Origin: Rhodoferax sp. | GTDB lineage: Bacteria; Pseudomonadota; Gammaproteobacteria; Burkholderiales; Burkholderiaceae_C | Direction: 5' to 3' | Assembly: GCA_029946045.1 (NCBI GenBank) | Contig: JAQSDS010000126.1 | Location: 1-5,509 of the forward strand | DNA length: 5,509 nucleotides | Shown: piece after piece, positions 4,531 to 5,509 of the stretch | How the letters are laid out: each line of letters starts with the position of its first letter | How positions within the stretch are numbered: the stretch's first letter is position 1 | The notes under the pieces: generated by a model | Told to the model about the DNA's origin: nothing | Database searches by the model: none | The model's input: only the letters and a program-made list of their open reading frames with translations | Made by a program: the position numbers and the translations under genes

Positions 4531-5509
4531 ATTTGACGTCGTCATCGTCGGTGCTGGTGGCGCTGGTATGAGCGCCTCGCTGCAACTGGCCAATGCTGGT
4601 CTGAATGTGGCGGTACTCTCCAAGGTGTTCCCAACACGTTCGCACACCGTTGCGGCCCAGGGCGGCATTGGCGCCAGTCTGGGCAACATGGCCGAAGACA
4701 ACTGGCATTACCATTTCTACGACACCATCAAGGGCTCCGACTGGCTGGGTGACCAGGACGCCATCGAATTCATGTGTCGTGAGGCGGCCAAAGTGGTCTA
4801 TGAGCTAGAGCACTTTGGGATGCCGTTTGACCGCAATCCTGATGGCACCATTTACCAGCGACCCTTTGGCGGCCACTCCAGCAACTACGGTGAAAAGCCG
4901 GTGCAACGGGCCTGCGCGGCCGCTGACCGTACCGGACACGCCATGTTGCACACCCTGTACCAGCAAAACGTCAAGGCGCGTACCAATTTCTTTGTTGAGT
5001 GGATGGCGCTGGATTTGATTCGTGACGCTGCAGGCGACGTGGTGGGTGTCGCCGCGCTGGAAATGGAAACCGGCGAGGTCCACGTCCTGCGTGCCAAGAG
5101 CGTGATGCTGGCGACCGGTGGCGCCGGGCGAATTTTTGCAGCTTCGACCAACGCCTACATCAACACGGGCGACGGATTGGGTATGGCTGCGCGCGCGGGC
5201 ATTCCACTGCAGGACATGGAGTTCTGGCAATTTCACCCCACTGGCGTGGCTGGCGCGGGCGTGCTGCTGACCGAAGGCTGCCGTGGCGAAGGCGCAATTC
5301 TGCGCAACAGCAATGGCGAGCGCTTTATGGAGCGCTATGCGCCCACCATGAAAGACCTGGCACCGCGTGACTTTGTCTCGCGTTGTATGGACCAGGAAAT
5401 CAAGGAAGGCCGCGGTTGTGGCCCCAACAAAAACTACATCAACCTGGACATGACGCACCTGGGTGCCGATACGATCGCCCTGCGTTTGCCCAGTGTGTTT
5501 GAAATTGGT
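4499..5509 (+). CDS. sdhA: Succinate dehydrogenase flavoprotein subunit (SdhA), first 337 codons, cut by window edge
   Basis: This is the catalytic FAD subunit of complex II, which oxidises succinate to fumarate on the cytoplasmic face of the inner membrane and passes electrons to the SdhB Fe-S clusters. The dinucleotide-binding motif is GAGGAG (residues 18-23). SHTVAAQGG (48-56) holds H49, the residue that binds FAD covalently. QRPFGG (121-126) and ATGGAGRIF (206-214) follow. The active-site run [20 protein letters not shown] (246-265) holds H247, T259 and E260, with catalytic R291 in APRDFVSR; these match H242, T254, E255 and R286 of E. coli. The full protein is usually about 590-600 residues. 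The reading frame is open to the last base. The ATG at 4499 is the only ATG/GTG/TTG start after the in-frame TAA at 4469-4471, but lacks a clear Shine-Dalgarno. sdhB should follow. Confidence 0.97.
   Translation, partial: MTATSKLQTRKFDVVIVGAGGAGMSASLQLANAGLNVAVLSKVFPTRSHTVAAQGGIGASLGNMAEDNWHYHFYDTIKGSDWLGDQDAIEFMCREAAKVVYELEHFGMPFDRNPDGTIYQRPFGGHSSNYGEKPVQRACAAADRTGHAMLHTLYQQNVKARTNFFVEWMALDLIRDAAGDVVGVAALEMETGEVHVLRAKSVMLATGGAGRIFAASTNAYINTGDGLGMAARAGIPLQDMEFWQFHPTGVAGAGVLLTEGCRGEGAILRNSNGERFMERYAPTMKDLAPRDFVSRCMDQEIKEGRGCGPNKNYINLDMTHLGADTIALRLPSVFEIG

Noticed and set aside
4805..5458. A 217-codon minus-strand frame within sdhA
   Set aside because: It is a shadow of the highly conserved SdhA coding sequence and has no domain of its own.
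1..5509. Mobile element, CRISPR, tRNA/rRNA or phage content
   Set aside because: No transposase, integrase, terminal inverted repeats, regularly spaced repeats or structural RNA sequence could be recognised on either strand. The window is filled by conserved central-metabolism genes.

Overview
The window is a stretch of a betaproteobacterial chromosome devoted to the TCA cycle. The proteins most resemble those of Comamonadaceae (the Rhodoferax/Polaromonas/Acidovorax group). I base this on remembered family sequences: the malate dehydrogenase beginning [19 protein letters not shown], the AcnB N-terminus, SdhA, and the order acnB / citE-like / mdh / gntR / sdhCDA. No database search was run. 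The DNA is moderately GC-rich, and no mobile element, rRNA, tRNA or CRISPR array is visible.

Left half, minus strand. Reading right to left, mdh (malate dehydrogenase, 2409-1423) is followed after 21 nt by a citE/malyl-CoA-lyase-like gene with a GTG start (1401-355). After a further 105 nt comes the first 83 codons of acnB (aconitate hydratase 2), which runs off the left edge. The spacing suggests one transcription unit, possibly with extra control at acnB, whose leader contains a 7-bp hairpin.

Centre. The 179-bp region between mdh and gntR holds back-to-back promoters. A perfect 12-bp palindrome lies between the -35 and -10 elements of the gntR promoter and just upstream of the likely mdh -35. 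gntR (2589-3392) encodes a HutC/UTRA-type GntR regulator. The simplest reading is an autoregulated local regulator of the TCA cluster, with a ligand that cannot be read from the sequence.

Right half, plus strand. A 191-bp leader carries an AT-rich dyad overlapping a consensus TTGACA. It is followed by sdhC, sdhD and the first 337 codons of sdhA, which runs off the right edge. These are the heme-b/quinone-binding membrane anchors and the flavoprotein of succinate dehydrogenase (complex II). sdhB is expected beyond the window.

Together the genes cover citrate/isocitrate (AcnB), succinate to fumarate (Sdh) and malate to oxaloacetate (Mdh), plus a lyase of uncertain substrate. I see no entirely new system. 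The points most worth a second look are the mdh-gntR operator, the sdhC leader dyad, the unassigned CitE-like enzyme, and small overlapping ORFs at the sdhA and sdhC starts.
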